Positions 1 through 7,431 of a DNA stretch of 10,288 bases are shown in pieces. The stretch is taken from positions 1-10,288 of the forward strand of contig JAWXCJ010000054.1 of the NCBI GenBank assembly GCA_034408875.1, in the 5' to 3' direction. Below the pieces are notes generated by a model. That model made no database searches. It was not told where the DNA came from and worked only from the letters and a program-made list of their open reading frames with translations. The DNA comes from JANNHK01 sp034408875. Lineage in GTDB: Bacteria; Actinomycetota; Acidimicrobiia; IMCC26256; PALSA-610. The first letter of the stretch is position 1. Each line of letters starts with the position of its first letter. The translations under genes were made by a program, and so were the position numbers.

Positions 1-133
1 ACCCCCGCCGGCGTCGCTTCGTCGCCGGTGCGGTCCCCGCTTCCGATTCTGCTTCCGTTTCCGTCGACGTTTCGACCGTCGACGACATCTCGGTCTCGGG
101 CCCCAAGTTCTCGGGGCGATCGAACTCCTGCAT
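1..133 (-). CDS. N-terminal fragment of a probable RNase E/G family ribonuclease (partial, runs off the window)
   Basis: Forty-four codons are visible from an ATG at 133, and the frame is open to the window edge. The N-terminus is acidic and Ser/Thr/Glu-rich, then turns basic, ending in a K-R-R-R-R-G run. This resembles the disordered leader of actinobacterial RNase E/G proteins, although Rho leaders can look similar. AGAAGG at 144-139, five bases before the ATG, is a good ribosome binding site. Third-position GC in this frame is 35 of 44 codons, against about 26 of 44 for the DUF2344 frame over the same bases, which favours this frame as coding here. The assignment rests mainly on the known gene order (radical SAM, DUF2344, RNase E/G, rplU, rpmA); no catalytic domain is visible. 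RNase E/G would process and degrade RNA in the cytoplasm. Confidence 0.5.
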   Translation of the reverse strand, partial: MQEFDRPENLGPETEMSSTVETSTETEAESEAGTAPATKRRRRG

Positions 134-851
134 CAGTGCCTTCTCTCGTGGGGCGCGTATCGGCGTCGAGCGGTTCACACCGCGCGCCGTCGCGCTCGAT
201 CCATTGGTGGGTGCGCAACGCTCGGGCCTCGATGAGCCCAACTCCCGTGGACATGCTGCTCATGGCGGCGAGCACGTCACCCGGCTTGGCGCTGCGCGGT
301 TGCGTTTCCAATTCCATGACCACCGTCGCCGGAACTCCTTGGAGCACGGCGAGGTGGCGAATGATCGGGCGGATGTCTTCGGCGACATCGCGTCCCTTGC
401 GCCGCTTCTCGATGACGAGTGTCGGCGACGTGATGGCAGCGTCGACGTGACGCTGGAGTTCGGCGGCCGTGATGTCGGCCACTTCGACCTTCCACCCCAC
501 TGCGGTGACGGCTTCCTGGAGCGCAGGGGCGCGGTCGTTCAGCGCGACTGCGTCGGTGACGTCGATGCCCGCGGGCAGTGCCTCGCCGAGCAACGCGGGG
601 AGGGTGTCGAGCTCGACCGGTCCCGTGAAGACGAGGTCGAGATATTCACCGTCGCTCTCGTGGCCGGTCGACAGGGCCAGCCCGAAGCTGACCTTGGGCC
701 GGGGCGAGAACCCTTCGGTGAAGGCCAGGGGCAGCTGGGTGATACGAAACGCCCGCTCCAGCGCGCGGGCCACGTCGCGGTGCGAGATCCAGCGGACCTT
801 GCCCTGCTTCGTGTACTTCAACCGGACCGGGAACCCGGCGGTCCCCTTCAT
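1..851 (-). CDS. TIGR03936/DUF2344 radical SAM-linked protein (3' end unresolved)
   Basis: The ATG at 851 overlaps the stop of the upstream radical SAM gene as ATGA, so translational coupling is likely; there is no clear Shine-Dalgarno site of its own. The first ~225 residues fit the DUF2344 family: an N-terminal segment with V-R-L-K-Y-T-K-x-G-K-V-R-W-I-S-H-R-D (residues 9-25), then L-A-F-T-E-G-F-S-P-R-P-K-V-S-F-G (42-57) and G-E-Y-L-D (68-72). The family accompanies TIGR03960 radical SAM proteins, or is fused to related ones. Its activity is not established to my knowledge. The frame has no stop before the window edge, giving at least 283 codons against a usual length of about 200-260. After about residue 235 the codon bias weakens and a second gene starts in another frame at 133. 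Either the protein has a long tail overlapping its neighbour, or a frameshift has removed the normal stop; a TGA in the third frame at 135-133 abuts the next ATG. Confidence 0.82.
   Translation of the reverse strand, partial: MKGTAGFPVRLKYTKQGKVRWISHRDVARALERAFRITQLPLAFTEGFSPRPKVSFGLALSTGHESDGEYLDLVFTGPVELDTLPALLGEALPAGIDVTDAVALNDRAPALQEAVTAVGWKVEVADITAAELQRHVDAAITSPTLVIEKRRKGRDVAEDIRPIIRHLAVLQGVPATVVMELETQPRSAKPGDVLAAMSSMSTGVGLIEARALRTHQWIERDGARCEPLDADTRPTREGTDAGVRSPRELGARDRDVVDGRNVDGNGSRIGSGDRTGDEATPAG
139..144 (-). promoter_or_regulatory. Ribosome binding site for the probable RNase E/G gene
   Basis: AGAAGG read on the minus strand lies five bases upstream of the ATG at 133. It lies inside the end of the DUF2344 reading frame, and it decides the start chosen for the downstream gene. 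Translation of that gene may be coupled to that of DUF2344. Confidence 0.45.
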
Positions 852-2788
852 GGGGCGGCCCGAGACGGTAAGAGACGTACCGGAACGGCGCCGCCGCTCG
901 ACCAGTCCTGGCCCGTGCCCTGGCTGCCGCCCGCGGGCGCAACGGGTGAGGCCACCACGTGCTCGAGGGCGTAGTCGGTGCATACCCCGCAGTCGTAGCA
1001 CGGCGTCCACCGACAATCGGGGAGCCCGTGCTCGGCCAGGGCCGCCTGCCAGTCCTGCCAGAGGAAGTCCTTGTGCAGCCCGGCGGTCACGTGGTCCCAA
1101 GGAAGGACCTCGTCGAAGGTGCGGTGCCGGGTCACATACCAGTCGGGGTCGAGACCCTCGGCGGCCATGGCGTCGATCCAACGGTCGAGGGCGAAGTGCT
1201 CGCTCCACTCCTGGAACGTGCCGCCCTCGCGCCACACCCGCTCGATGACCCGGCCGATCCGGCGGTCGCCACGGCTCGCGATGCCTTCGGCGAACGTCGC
1301 CGCGGGCTCGTGCCACTTGATCTGCGCCTTGCTGCCGCGCAGTTCGCTGCGGAGCAGGTGGATCTTGCGCCGCAGTTCCTCGGTGCCGTTCTGACCGAAC
1401 CACTGGAACGGCGTGTGCGGTTTCGGGACGAAGCCGCCGACCGAAACGGTCGCGCTTGCTTGCTTCGTGTACTTGCGACCGATCTCGACCACGTTCTTCG
1501 CCAGTTCCGCAATGCCGAGGGTGTCCTCATCCATCTCGGTCGGCAGGCCGGTGAGGAAGTAGAGCTTCACCCGCCGCCAACCCTGCGAATACGCGGAGTC
1601 GACCGCGCCGTAGAGGTCGTCTTCGAGGATCAGTTTGTTGATGACCTGCCGCAAACGCCACGAACCGGCTTCGGGTGCGAACGTGAGGCCGGTGCGGCGC
1701 ACCTTCTGGATCTGACTCGCGATGCCGACGGTAAACGCGTCGACGCGCAGGCTCGGCAACGAGAGGCTTACGCCGCCCGTGCCTTCCTGCTCGTTGACGA
1801 TGCTCGCGACGACACCGTCGATGCCCGAGAAGTCGGCGCTCGACAGACTCGTGAGCGCAACCTCGTCGTAACCGGTGCGCTTCAAGCCCTCGCTCACCAT
1901 CGTGCGCACTTGCTCTTCGGGCCGTTCGCGTACCGGGCGCGTGATCATGCCCGCCTGGCAGAAGCGACAGCCGCGTGTGCAGCCGCGGAAGATCTCGACG
2001 TTGAGCCGGTCGTGCACCACTTCGACGAGCGGGACGAGCTGGTTCTTCGGGTACGGCCAGTCGGCGAGATCGGCGACCGTGCGCTTGTCGACCGTGGCCG
2101 GAACATCGGCGAAGCGCGGTGTCACCGATCGCAACGCCTGGCCGTCGTACTCGACGTCGTACATCGCGGGCACGTAGACACCCGGGATCGTGGCGAGGTC
2201 GCGCAGCACCGCTTCGCGCGACGCGCGCCCGCCCCGCTTCCACGCGCCCACCACAACGGCTACCTCGGAGATCACTTCCTCCCCGTCGCCGATGACGAAC
2301 GCGTCGACGTAGCCGGCCAGCGGCTCGGGGTTGTAGGTGCAGTGCCCGCCCGCGATCACGACCGGGTGCTGCGGGCCACGGTCCTCGTTGCGGATCGGCA
2401 CTCCCGCGAGGTCGACGCAGTTGAGAAGGTTCGTGTAGACGAGCTCGGCCGACAGGTTGAAGGCCAACACGTCGAACTCGGACGCGGGCCGGTGGGTGTC
2501 GACGCTGAACAACGGCAGCCCGGACCGCCGGAGTTCGCCCTCCATGTCGGTCCACGGCGCGTACGCCCGCTCCGCGGTCGCGTCGGCGCGCTCGTTGAGG
2601 ATTTCGTAGAGGATCTGGAGGCCTTGGTTGGGGAGGCCGATCTCGTAGGTGTCGGGGTAGATCAGGAGGAAGGCGGCCTGGCCGGGTCCCGGTTGGGGCC
2701 GTACGGCACCTCGCTCCATGCCGATGTATCGAGCGGGCTTCTCCACCCGGGCCAGGAGCGGTTCGAGCCGCGGCCACAGGTCGGACAT
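848..2788 (-). CDS. TIGR03960-family radical SAM protein
   Basis: The product is 646 residues, close to the family length. Residues ~20-240 form an N-terminal domain like the cobalamin-binding (Rossmann-type) domains of other radical SAM enzymes, with the H-P-V-V-I-A-G-G-H-C (141-150) and G-D-G-E-E (167-171) segments seen in this group. I see no convincing DxHxxG cobalamin motif; D97-T-H-R-P-A is only a partial match. The radical SAM motif is C270-x3-C274-x2-C277, which ligates the [4Fe-4S] cluster that cleaves S-adenosylmethionine. The C-terminus carries C592-x4-C597-x2-C600-x2-C603, which could hold a second iron-sulfur cluster or zinc. The substrate is unknown. The ATG at 2788 has no Shine-Dalgarno site, but a TAGACT hexamer lies nine bases before it. 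The gene overlaps DUF2344 by four bases, as is usual for this pair. Confidence 0.9.
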   Translation of the reverse strand: MSDLWPRLEPLLARVEKPARYIGMERGAVRPQPGPGQAAFLLIYPDTYEIGLPNQGLQILYEILNERADATAERAYAPWTDMEGELRRSGLPLFSVDTHRPASEFDVLAFNLSAELVYTNLLNCVDLAGVPIRNEDRGPQHPVVIAGGHCTYNPEPLAGYVDAFVIGDGEEVISEVAVVVGAWKRGGRASREAVLRDLATIPGVYVPAMYDVEYDGQALRSVTPRFADVPATVDKRTVADLADWPYPKNQLVPLVEVVHDRLNVEIFRGCTRGCRFCQAGMITRPVRERPEEQVRTMVSEGLKRTGYDEVALTSLSSADFSGIDGVVASIVNEQEGTGGVSLSLPSLRVDAFTVGIASQIQKVRRTGLTFAPEAGSWRLRQVINKLILEDDLYGAVDSAYSQGWRRVKLYFLTGLPTEMDEDTLGIAELAKNVVEIGRKYTKQASATVSVGGFVPKPHTPFQWFGQNGTEELRRKIHLLRSELRGSKAQIKWHEPAATFAEGIASRGDRRIGRVIERVWREGGTFQEWSEHFALDRWIDAMAAEGLDPDWYVTRHRTFDEVLPWDHVTAGLHKDFLWQDWQAALAEHGLPDCRWTPCYDCGVCTDYALEHVVASPVAPAGGSQGTGQDWSSGGAVPVRLLPSRAAP

Positions 2789-2797
2789 GTCGGGGGC

Positions 2798-2803
2798 AGT
2801 CTA
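2798..2803 (-). promoter_or_regulatory. Possible -10 element for the radical SAM/DUF2344 operon
   Basis: TAGACT fits the actinobacterial TAnnnT -10 pattern and ends nine bases before the ATG at 2788. That would place transcription within a few bases of the start codon, giving a very short or absent leader, consistent with the missing Shine-Dalgarno site. The region where a -35 would lie is plain GC-rich sequence. Chance occurrence cannot be excluded. Confidence 0.3.
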
Positions 2804-2818
2804 TCGCCGGGCGGGTTC

Positions 2819-2842
2819 GGCCCGGGACGGGCCCCGTACGGG
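2819..2842 (-). terminator. GC-rich hairpins between rodA and the radical SAM gene
   Basis: Two adjacent inverted repeats lie just after the rodA stop. The ten-base palindrome CCCGTACGGG is at 2833-2842. A six-base stem (GGCCCG/CGGGCC) with a three-base loop spans 2819-2833. They share a base, so they are partly alternative structures. No U-tract follows, so this is not a classical intrinsic terminator. It may act as a U-less terminator or transcript-stabilising structure at the end of the mre operon. Confidence 0.3.
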
Positions 2843-2852
2843 ACAATCCGCC

Positions 2853-4019
2853 TCAGGTGAAGCGTCTCATATGGACGTTGAGCGCCAATCCGATCGCCAT
2901 GAACGAGGCGATGATTGCCGAGCCGCCGTACGACATGAACGGCAGTGGGAGCCCGGTGATGGGCATGATCCCCATGGTCATCCCGATGTTCTCGAACACC
3001 TGGAACGAGAACATCGCGAGCACGCCCATGACCACGAGCGTGCCGAAGAAGTCGGACGACAGCAGCGCGATGCGCCACAGCCGCCACGCGAGGAGGCCGA
3101 ACAGACCGATGACCGTCGCGCCGCCGATGAACCCGAACTCCTCGCCGACGACGGTGAAGATGAAGTCGGTGTGCTGCTCGGGCACGTACGACAGCTTCGT
3201 GTTCGTGCCGTTGAACAACCCCTCACCGTCGAGCCCACCCGCGACGATCGCGTTCTTCGACTGTTCGAGGTTGTACTCGGACTGGGTCTGTTCCGACGCC
3301 GTGCCGTCGGGCGACTGGTCGATGAAGCCCGAGAGCCGGTCGATCTGGTAGTCGTCGAGCGTGCCGGTCACGACCACCGCGCCCACCGCGGTGATACCAA
3401 GGAGCAGCAGCACCGCGAGATGATGGGGGCGAATTCCGGCGACAACGAGCACGGCGCCCGCGCAGACCAAGAGCACTGCGGCCGATCCGAGGTCGTTCTG
3501 CATCAGCACGAGGCCGATCACGAGCGCGGCCATCACCACCGCCGTCGCCAGCCTCCACGCGTCGAGGTCGCCGCGGTGCGCGTGGCAATAGCCCGCGACC
3601 GCGACGATGATCGAAAGTTTGGCGATTTCCGACGGCTGGAACTGGAGTGGCCCGATGTCGAACCAGGCCTGCGCACCCTTGCGACTGGCGCCGACCACGA
3701 GCACACCCAACAGGAGCGGGAGGATCGCGATGTACGCGAGCGCCCACAGGTCGCGCAGCCGGCGGTAGTCGACCAGCATCACCACGACCATGGCGATGAC
3801 ACCGATCACGATGGCGATGCCCTGGCGCTGCACGTAGTACAGCTCGCTGACGCCGTTGGCTCCCAGCCGGGTGCGGGACGACGAGTAGATCATCAGCAGG
3901 CCGAGCGCGCTGATCGCGAACGGCAGCATGAGCAGCACGAGGTCGACGTGCCGCAGCGGACTCGTCGCGTCGTCGCGACGGCGGGTCGCGGCGCCCGGGG
4001 CGAGGGTGATCGTCGCCAT
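2853..4019 (-). CDS. rodA: RodA, SEDS-family peptidoglycan glycosyltransferase
   Basis: The 388-residue protein has a short basic, cytoplasmic N-terminus (~1-24) followed by about ten hydrophobic membrane segments, the usual size and topology for FtsW/RodA/SpoVE proteins. Family signatures are W-F-D-I-G-P-L-Q-F-Q-P-S-E-I-A-K (119-134), N-D-L-G-S-A (175-180), P-E-Q-H-T-D-F-I-F (280-288) and G-L-P-L-P-F-M-S-Y-G-G-S (356-367). D285 in the P-E-x-H-T-D motif corresponds to the essential aspartate of SEDS glycosyltransferases. RodA polymerises lipid II into glycan strands for cell elongation, and its partner is the PBP2 encoded immediately upstream. The ATG overlaps the PBP2 stop by one base (TGATG), so the two are probably translated together. 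Adjacency to mreBCD and PBP2 favours RodA over FtsW. It is the last gene of the elongation operon. Confidence 0.95.
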   Translation of the reverse strand: MATITLAPGAATRRRDDATSPLRHVDLVLLMLPFAISALGLLMIYSSSRTRLGANGVSELYYVQRQGIAIVIGVIAMVVVMLVDYRRLRDLWALAYIAILPLLLGVLVVGASRKGAQAWFDIGPLQFQPSEIAKLSIIVAVAGYCHAHRGDLDAWRLATAVVMAALVIGLVLMQNDLGSAAVLLVCAGAVLVVAGIRPHHLAVLLLLGITAVGAVVVTGTLDDYQIDRLSGFIDQSPDGTASEQTQSEYNLEQSKNAIVAGGLDGEGLFNGTNTKLSYVPEQHTDFIFTVVGEEFGFIGGATVIGLFGLLAWRLWRIALLSSDFFGTLVVMGVLAMFSFQVFENIGMTMGIMPITGLPLPFMSYGGSAIIASFMAIGLALNVHMRRFT

Positions 4020-5965
4020 CAGTCCCTCGCCTCGTCGAGCACTTCGACGGGAGTCGCAACATCAATGTTGTTCATCGCCTCGATGACGCGCCGCACGATC
4101 GGCGCCGCGACCTGCGCCCCGCGGCCGCCCTCTTCGACGACCGCCGCGACGATGTACTGCGGGTTGTTCGCCGGGAACCAGCCGACGAACAACGACGTGT
4201 CACCCTTACCCGCGACCTGTGCGGTCCCCGTCTTGCCCGCCACCGGAATGGCGTCGAGCGGAAAACCGGCGAACGGTGCGGACGCGGTACCGGAGTCATC
4301 CTGCACCGCGCCGTTGAACCCGGACAACATCTGCGCGCGCACGTAGGGGTCGAACTCGAGCTGCCGCACGACCGTGGACTCGACGGTACGCAGGACGTTG
4401 CCGTCGACGTCGGCGACCTGCAAGCCGAGTCGCGGCTCGAACAACGTGCCGCCGTTGGCGAACGACACGTACGCGTTGGCGAGTTGGAGGGGCGATACCA
4501 ACACCGACTGCCCGATGGCCATGTAGATCTGGTCCGCCGGGAACCAGGTCGCGTTCTTCTCGCGCGCATCGCCTTCGTTGATCGCGTACGAGAGTTCGCG
4601 CTTTTGGTCGGGGTCGGGAATGCGACCATCGGTCTCGTCGAGCTCGACCCCGGTCGTCGCGCCGAAACCGAACTCGCGCGCCACCGTCTGCATACCGAGG
4701 CCGCGCTCGGTCTCGCCGGCCTTCCAAAGCTTCCAGAACTCGAAGCCACCCGTGTAGTAGTACACGTCGCTCGACTTCGAGATGGCCTGGGTGAGGTCGA
4801 CGCTTCCGAGAGCCTGGCGGCCGGCGTTTTGGAAGTCGGTGCCGCGAATCTCGACGTGGCCGTTGTCGTCGAACCATTGCCCGGCACCCCGGATGCCGTA
4901 CCTGGTCATCGCCACCGACGACACGAGCTTGAACGTGGAGCCCGGGTCGTATTCGCCCTGACTCGCCCGGTTCAGCAGCGGGTTGTGCAGGTCGGGGAGC
5001 CCGAGCAGGTCCCACTCGATCTGGCTGATGCCGTCGACGAACGCGCGGGGGTCGTACGTCGGATACGACGCCATCGCCGCGACCGAGCCGTCGCGCGCGT
5101 CGAGCACGACCACCGAACCGGCCGGCGCCTTCAGTTCTTCGTAGCCTTCGACGACGTTCTCGTTCTGGATCGTGCGCGCGGCTTCGATGCCCTGCGCGAG
5201 CGATTCCTCTGCCGCGCGCTGCCAGTTCGCGTCGATCGTCAGGTACACGTCGTGGCCGACGTGACCGGGCTCGACGTCGACCGGTGAACCGACCGGGCTG
5301 CCGGTCGGGTCGACCTCGAGGGTTTCGCGGCGCGGCTCGCCCCGCAGGTCGTCTTCGTACGCGCGCTCGACACCCGAGCGCCCGATCGTGTCGCCGCCGA
5401 CGTAACCCTCGTCGACGCGTTCCGCGAGTTGGTCGCCACTGATCTCGCCGACATAACCGAGGAGGTGCGAAGCGAGCGGCGTCTCGTTCGCGAGGAGCCC
5501 CGGATACTGGCGCACGGTCAGACGCTCGACGCGCGTCCCCGGATAGCTGTCGATGTGCTCGAGAATCGCGATACGGATCGGTTCGGCGACGTCGAACGCG
5601 ACGACCGCGGGCTTCAACGGCGACTGCTGCACGTCGTCGAAGTTTTCGGCCAGCTCCTCGGAGGCAACGCCCAACAGTTCGCCGAGCTGGCCGAGCACGA
5701 CCATCCGCTCCTCTTCGGGAAGCCCGCGGTCGACCGTGATCGCCCACGAGGTGCGGTTGGTGACCAGCTCGACCCCGTTGCGGTCGAGGATGCGACCGCG
5801 CGGCATCTCCGACTGCACGACGCGCGTCGTGCGGGTCGTGGCTTCGACGCGAGCCTCTGCGTCGGTGCCCACTTGCAGAAACCACAGGCGCGCGAAAAGA
5901 GCGCAGAAGAGGGCGACGATCACGACGCCGACGATGCTGACGCGAACGCGTCCGTTGTCACTCAT
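4019..5965 (-). CDS. mrdA: Penicillin-binding protein 2 (elongasome class B transpeptidase)
   Basis: The product is 648 residues. A single N-terminal membrane anchor (~8-30) is followed by the class B PBP dimerisation region beginning near R-G-R-I-L-D-R-N-G (56-64), then a C-terminal transpeptidase domain from ~275. Catalytic motifs are intact: S343-T-F-K346 with the acylated serine, S398-S-D400 as the SxD form normal for PBP2, and K578-T-G580. It crosslinks peptidoglycan stem peptides outside the membrane and is a beta-lactam target. The role is set by its place between mreD and rodA; no PASTA repeats are seen, unlike some division PBPs. The ATG at 5965 lies 19 bases after the mreD stop. I see no good Shine-Dalgarno site, so it may depend on coupling within the operon. 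Confidence 0.94.
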   Translation of the reverse strand: MSDNGRVRVSIVGVVIVALFCALFARLWFLQVGTDAEARVEATTRTTRVVQSEMPRGRILDRNGVELVTNRTSWAITVDRGLPEEERMVVLGQLGELLGVASEELAENFDDVQQSPLKPAVVAFDVAEPIRIAILEHIDSYPGTRVERLTVRQYPGLLANETPLASHLLGYVGEISGDQLAERVDEGYVGGDTIGRSGVERAYEDDLRGEPRRETLEVDPTGSPVGSPVDVEPGHVGHDVYLTIDANWQRAAEESLAQGIEAARTIQNENVVEGYEELKAPAGSVVVLDARDGSVAAMASYPTYDPRAFVDGISQIEWDLLGLPDLHNPLLNRASQGEYDPGSTFKLVSSVAMTRYGIRGAGQWFDDNGHVEIRGTDFQNAGRQALGSVDLTQAISKSSDVYYYTGGFEFWKLWKAGETERGLGMQTVAREFGFGATTGVELDETDGRIPDPDQKRELSYAINEGDAREKNATWFPADQIYMAIGQSVLVSPLQLANAYVSFANGGTLFEPRLGLQVADVDGNVLRTVESTVVRQLEFDPYVRAQMLSGFNGAVQDDSGTASAPFAGFPLDAIPVAGKTGTAQVAGKGDTSLFVGWFPANNPQYIVAAVVEEGGRGAQVAAPIVRRVIEAMNNIDVATPVEVLDEARD

Positions 5966-5984
5966 GAGGCGGCTGCAACGCTAG

Positions 5985-6497
5985 CTAGGGTCGCAGGCGA
6001 TATGCCGACGGGGCATCCCGTTCCGGCAGTGTGAACCGGTTGACCAGCCAGAACACGGCCGGAGCAAGCAGCGCGTCGTACATCGCCGACACGAAAATGA
6101 CCTGAAAGGTCCGGGTGTCGCGCAGCGCGTCGACGCCGAACAGAATGCCCAGCCCCGCGAACACGAAACCGCCCGCGAGACCCGCAAGCAGTCCGATCAC
6201 CGGCGTGATGCCGCGCGGTTCTCGCAACATGCCCGCCCGGATCAGCCCGACCGCGTACGCGGTCAACGCGTACGACAACGCCGACAGCGCGAGCGGGGTC
6301 TCGAGGAAGAAATCGAAGAACAAGCCCGACGCAAAGCCGGTCAGCGCACCCGCCTCCGGCCCGTAGCGGTACGCGATAGCGACCGCCAGGAGCAGGCCGA
6401 GGTCGGGGACGACGCCGAACAGGCGGGCATGAGTGAAGAAGGCGACCTGGAGGACACCGAGCACGACGACCAGCACGGCGACGCGCAGGGTGCGCAC
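5985..6497 (-). CDS. mreD: MreD, rod shape-determining membrane protein
   Basis: I start this gene at the GTG at 6497, which overlaps the mreC stop by one base (TAGTG), giving 170 residues, the usual MreD size. An ATG at 6638 in the same frame would add 47 Arg/Asp-rich residues that overlap the end of mreC and look like shadow translation. GAGG ten bases before the GTG is a modest ribosome binding site. The protein is almost entirely hydrophobic with about five or six membrane segments. The segment G-F-A-S-G-L-F-F-D-F-F (about residues 52-62 from this start) is typical of MreD. It acts in the inner membrane with MreC, linking MreB filaments to PBP2/RodA. Identification combines hydrophobicity, this motif and gene order. 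Confidence 0.88.
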   Translation of the reverse strand: MRTLRVAVLVVVLGVLQVAFFTHARLFGVVPDLGLLLAVAIAYRYGPEAGALTGFASGLFFDFFLETPLALSALSYALTAYAVGLIRAGMLREPRGITPVIGLLAGLAGGFVFAGLGILFGVDALRDTRTFQVIFVSAMYDALLAPAVFWLVNRFTLPERDAPSAYRLRP

Positions 6498-7408
6498 TAC
6501 TCGTCGTCCTCGGCCACCGTCGTCGGCGTCGTCGTGGTCGCGGCCGGCGCCATGCTCGTCGTCGTGACGACGACGGGCGGCCCGCCCGGAACCCAGTCGA
6601 GCACCTGCACGAGTTCCAGGTCGTCGAAGTCGGTCCACGGCCTGACGCGCACCAACAGCCCGATGCCGGGTTGCTCCTCGACTTCGGCCACTTCTCCGAC
6701 CGACAAGCCCGCGGGGAAGTCGCTGTTCTCGAGGCCCGATGTCACGACGTCGTCACCCACCTGCACGTCGACGCCGGGGTCGAGTTCGAGCCGGAGCAGA
6801 TCGGATCCCGCGCGTCCACGGGCGAGTCCGGTGACCTGGCTTCCGAACACGCGCACCGAGACGAACGAGTCCGGGTCGATGAGAAGACGCACCTTCGACC
6901 CGCCGGTCCACGACTCGAGCACCTTGCCGACGACACCGTCGGGACCGATGACGGCCATGTTCGGCGAGATCCCCGACTCCGATCCCTTGCTCAGCGTGAT
7001 CGTCCACTCGAAGTTCCCCGTCGAACGGTTCACGACGCGCGCCGTCTCGCGGTGGATGTCGCTGTAGATCGGGAGCCCGGCGAGCGCCTCGAACACCTCG
7101 TTCTCGCGCAGCGCTTCCTGCGCCTGGCGGCGTTCGTCTTCCAGCTCCGACAGTTCGCGCCGCAGCCGTTCGTTCTCCTTCTTCAAGGAGCCGCGATCGG
7201 TGAGGCCCTGCCACCAGTCGTTGAGGGGATCGGCCAGGCTGTCGACGGCCTTCTCCACCGGCGACACCACGGTGTGGGCCGCCCGACCGACGACCCCGAG
7301 GGGCCCACTGTCGTCGCTCCGCGTGTCGAGCGTGATCAGGGTCACGCTCGTCAGCACCAAGACGAGGAGCACGTAGCGACGGCGGCTCGCGCGTCGATGA
7401 ACCGCCAT
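6497..7408 (-). CDS. mreC: MreC, rod shape-determining protein
   Basis: The 303-residue protein has a basic N-terminus, a membrane anchor at ~12-28, a charged coiled-coil stretch at ~72-108 and then the MreC beta-barrel domain. Typical core segments include F-E-W-T-I-T-L-S-K-G-S-E-S-G-I (133-147), M-A-V-I-G-P-D-G-V-V-G-K-V (151-163) and G-D-D-V-V-T-S-G (218-225). MreC forms extracytoplasmic assemblies that bind and activate PBP2. The last ~24 residues are a Val/Thr/Ala-rich tail ending in acidic residues, probably disordered and outside the conserved domain. The ATG at 7408 follows the mreB stop by 23 bases, with only a weak GGTAGG upstream. It overlaps mreD by one base. The C-terminal tail codons contain a 19-base perfect palindrome at 6557-6575. 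Confidence 0.94.
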   Translation of the reverse strand: MAVHRRASRRRYVLLVLVLTSVTLITLDTRSDDSGPLGVVGRAAHTVVSPVEKAVDSLADPLNDWWQGLTDRGSLKKENERLRRELSELEDERRQAQEALRENEVFEALAGLPIYSDIHRETARVVNRSTGNFEWTITLSKGSESGISPNMAVIGPDGVVGKVLESWTGGSKVRLLIDPDSFVSVRVFGSQVTGLARGRAGSDLLRLELDPGVDVQVGDDVVTSGLENSDFPAGLSVGEVAEVEEQPGIGLLVRVRPWTDFDDLELVQVLDWVPGGPPVVVTTTSMAPAATTTTPTTVAEDDE

Positions 7409-7431
7409 TGCCTACCGCCCGACCCCGAACG

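Noticed and set aside
646..942. A 98-codon minus-strand frame across the radical SAM/DUF2344 junction
   Set aside because: Arg/Pro/Ala-rich out-of-frame translation of the start of DUF2344; the DUF2344 frame carries the family motifs.
959..2860. A 633-codon open frame on the plus strand opposite the radical SAM gene
   Set aside because: Typical mirror frame of a GC-rich gene: composition dominated by Arg, Val, Asp, Glu and Ala, no recognisable domain, and complete overlap with a gene having clear catalytic motifs.
2718..4346. A 542-codon plus-strand frame opposite rodA
   Set aside because: His/Asp/Arg/Glu-rich translation with no domain; a mirror of hydrophobic RodA codons on the other strand.
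4296..5885. A 529-codon minus-strand frame inside PBP2
   Set aside because: Out-of-frame, Arg-rich reading of the PBP2 gene, whose own frame has all three transpeptidase motifs.
5985..6638. Longer MreD starting at the ATG at 6638
   Set aside because: The extra 47 residues are Arg/Asp-rich, overlap the end of mreC, and precede the first membrane segment; the GTG at 6497 gives the normal length and junction.
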